NCBI GenBank assembly: GCA_963210315.1
Contig: OY723320.1
Location: 806,001 to 870,000 of the forward strand
From: Rhynchopus euleeides
Taxonomy: Eukaryota; Euglenozoa; Diplonemea; Diplonemida; Diplonemidae
Direction of reading: 5' to 3'
Length of the DNA: 64,000 bases
The notes beneath the pieces were generated by a model. The model had not been told where the DNA came from and did not search any database. It saw only the letters and a list, made by a program, of their open reading frames with translations. A program made the position numbers and the translations under genes. Of the stretch, positions 62,914-64,000 are shown piece after piece. Numbering within the stretch: position 1 is the stretch's first letter; each line of letters starts with the position of its first letter.

Positions 62914-64000
62914 ATGGAGGTATCTGTTCGTCACACCAGGACCGGGCACAGTTGTGTCGTCTGTGTTCCGGAAGGGGGGACCGTGGATGAGATGAAGGCG
63001 GATGCGTTGCAGGAGATGTTCCCGGGTTCGATCAACGCATCGTGTGAGGCTGCGTGCGTGTCAGCACACATCGAAGGGTGTGATGAGGAGCTGGACGATG
63101 CAGAGCGCGTTGCCGACACGGGTCTGGAGGACGGGGGTGCTGTGAAGCTGCTCCCGCGCTGGCCCGACGTCAAGGCTCCCGCAGTCTACTCATCTGTGTG
63201 TGGTGTGGGGGTATCCTGCATCACACTGTCGAGGTGTGGGGCGCTGTGTGCGGTGGGTTACTTCAACGGACACATCACTGTGTTTGACACCACCACCGCT
63301 GCTGTGGTGGCGGACTTCATACACGGATACGAAGGCATTCGTTGCAATGCGTTCTCTGTCTGTGGGACGTGGTTAGCAACAGGTTCTGTTGACGGCACCA
63401 TTTGTGTGCGGCTGACATCAACGTGGGAACAGGCGTGGTGTCAGGATGGGAACACTGTGGTGTACAGTGCGGCGTGGACACACTGCGGACGTCTGGTTTC
63501 CGGAGACGAATCAGGCGCGGTGCGTGTGTGGGACTTGAAGGGAACGTCGAGCGCCACAGTGCCGAAGAGTCACGGCAGGTCCTTTTTTCGCAGCATTACT
63601 GAGTACTTCAAAAGGAAACTGCGTGCGCGGGAGTTAAAAGGCGCACCGAGCGCCACAGTGCTGGAGGGCCACAGCGACGCTGTTGACGACATTGCCGTGT
63701 CGAGTACGAGGATCTTCAGCGGGTCACTTGACACGACCATCCGTGTGTGGGACATCAGCACCCTCACCCACACACACATCCTGGATGAGCACACTCATTG
63801 GGTGACAGGCATCGCCCTGACCAAGGACGAGCAGCACCTGGTGTCGTGCTCTTTCGATAAGTCTCTCAAGATGTGGTGCACAGCCACCCTCAGCTGCTTA
63901 CGTACTTTCCAAGTGGGCGGCTTTCCCAACTCACTCACTGTGTCACAGCCAGGTGATGTTGTCGCAGTAAACGCCACTCTGTACTCTTTTGTTGCGTGTA
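62914..64000 (+). CDS. ubiquitin-like/WD40 protein W12 (subfamily B), partial
   Basis: Open from ATG 62914 to the window end (362 codons, no stop). Ubiquitin-like domain as in W10/W11. Within blade 3, between two LKG.(P/S)SATV segments, it has 33 extra residues (PKSHGRSFFRSITEYFKRKL and flanks) because the WDLKG-SATV stretch is partly duplicated (63532-63665); the frame is kept. This would insert a basic loop or an incomplete extra blade. Blades 4 and 5 are normal (TTIRVWDISTLTHTHIL, KSLKMWCTATLSCLRTF). The final visible residues, VNATLYSFVAC, leave the family consensus (VNATLYRLSTGE), so the end may be altered beyond the window. Confidence 0.82.
   Translation, partial: MEVSVRHTRTGHSCVVCVPEGGTVDEMKADALQEMFPGSINASCEAACVSAHIEGCDEELDDAERVADTGLEDGGAVKLLPRWPDVKAPAVYSSVCGVGVSCITLSRCGALCAVGYFNGHITVFDTTTAAVVADFIHGYEGIRCNAFSVCGTWLATGSVDGTICVRLTSTWEQAWCQDGNTVVYSAAWTHCGRLVSGDESGAVRVWDLKGTSSATVPKSHGRSFFRSITEYFKRKLRARELKGAPSATVLEGHSDAVDDIAVSSTRIFSGSLDTTIRVWDISTLTHTHILDEHTHWVTGIALTKDEQHLVSCSFDKSLKMWCTATLSCLRTFQVGGFPNSLTVSQPGDVVAVNATLYSFVAC

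Overview
This is nuclear DNA of a eukaryote, most likely a single-celled protist. It holds a kinesin-5 motor gene split by two GT-AG introns (both donors start GTATG), ubiquitin-like/WD40 proteins, C-terminal multi-pass membrane and polyglutamine coding sequence, abundant microsatellites and G/C homopolymer runs, and a dense load of DNA transposon-like inverted repeats. There are no operons, Shine-Dalgarno patterns, rRNA or tRNA that I can see. Nothing in the sequence lets me name the species.

Layout. 1-8.9 kb is repeat territory: a 2.6-kb inverted-repeat element with a small TA-flanked element nested in it, a second possible inverted-repeat element, two arrays of the palindrome GAACCGGTTC around a duplicated 310-bp segment, a homopolymer-rich stretch, and two pairs of a GC-rich hairpin repeat. 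8.9-15.2 kb is one kinesin-5 gene; its second intron carries a 1.5-kb terminal-inverted-repeat (TIR) element. 15.2-20.3 kb is intergenic with another TIR element. An uncharacterised 438-residue protein follows at 20.35-21.67 kb.

22.9-34.8 kb is the first block of a gene array, all on the plus strand: six proteins with an N-terminal ubiquitin-like domain plus one seven-bladed WD40 propeller, then one protein with a ubiquitin-like domain plus ankyrin repeats that shares their upstream cassette. A TIR element separates the second and third genes. 34.8-40.1 kb holds decayed mobile DNA and another hairpin-repeat pair. 40.1-46.9 kb is a 6.8-kb element with about 385-bp near-identical inverted ends, filled with a 41-bp palindromic satellite of roughly 97 units. 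It abuts a 1.2-kb TIR element (46.9-48.1 kb). 48.4-51.2 kb encodes a 921-residue membrane protein with a polyglutamine tract. 51.4-53.8 kb is a TIR element with a broken minus-strand gene and a small basic protein gene. 54.2-64.0 kb is the second block of the array: five more ubiquitin-like/WD40 genes, the last running off the window.

How it fits together. The array has 11 ubiquitin-like/WD40 paralogues in two subfamilies (A and B) plus the ankyrin variant, expanded by tandem duplication of gene plus upstream cassette. Copies are nearly identical over the ubiquitin-like domain and differ mostly in short stretches of the propeller. The mobile elements mostly share TA dinucleotide flanks, and several sit in poly-C or poly-G runs.
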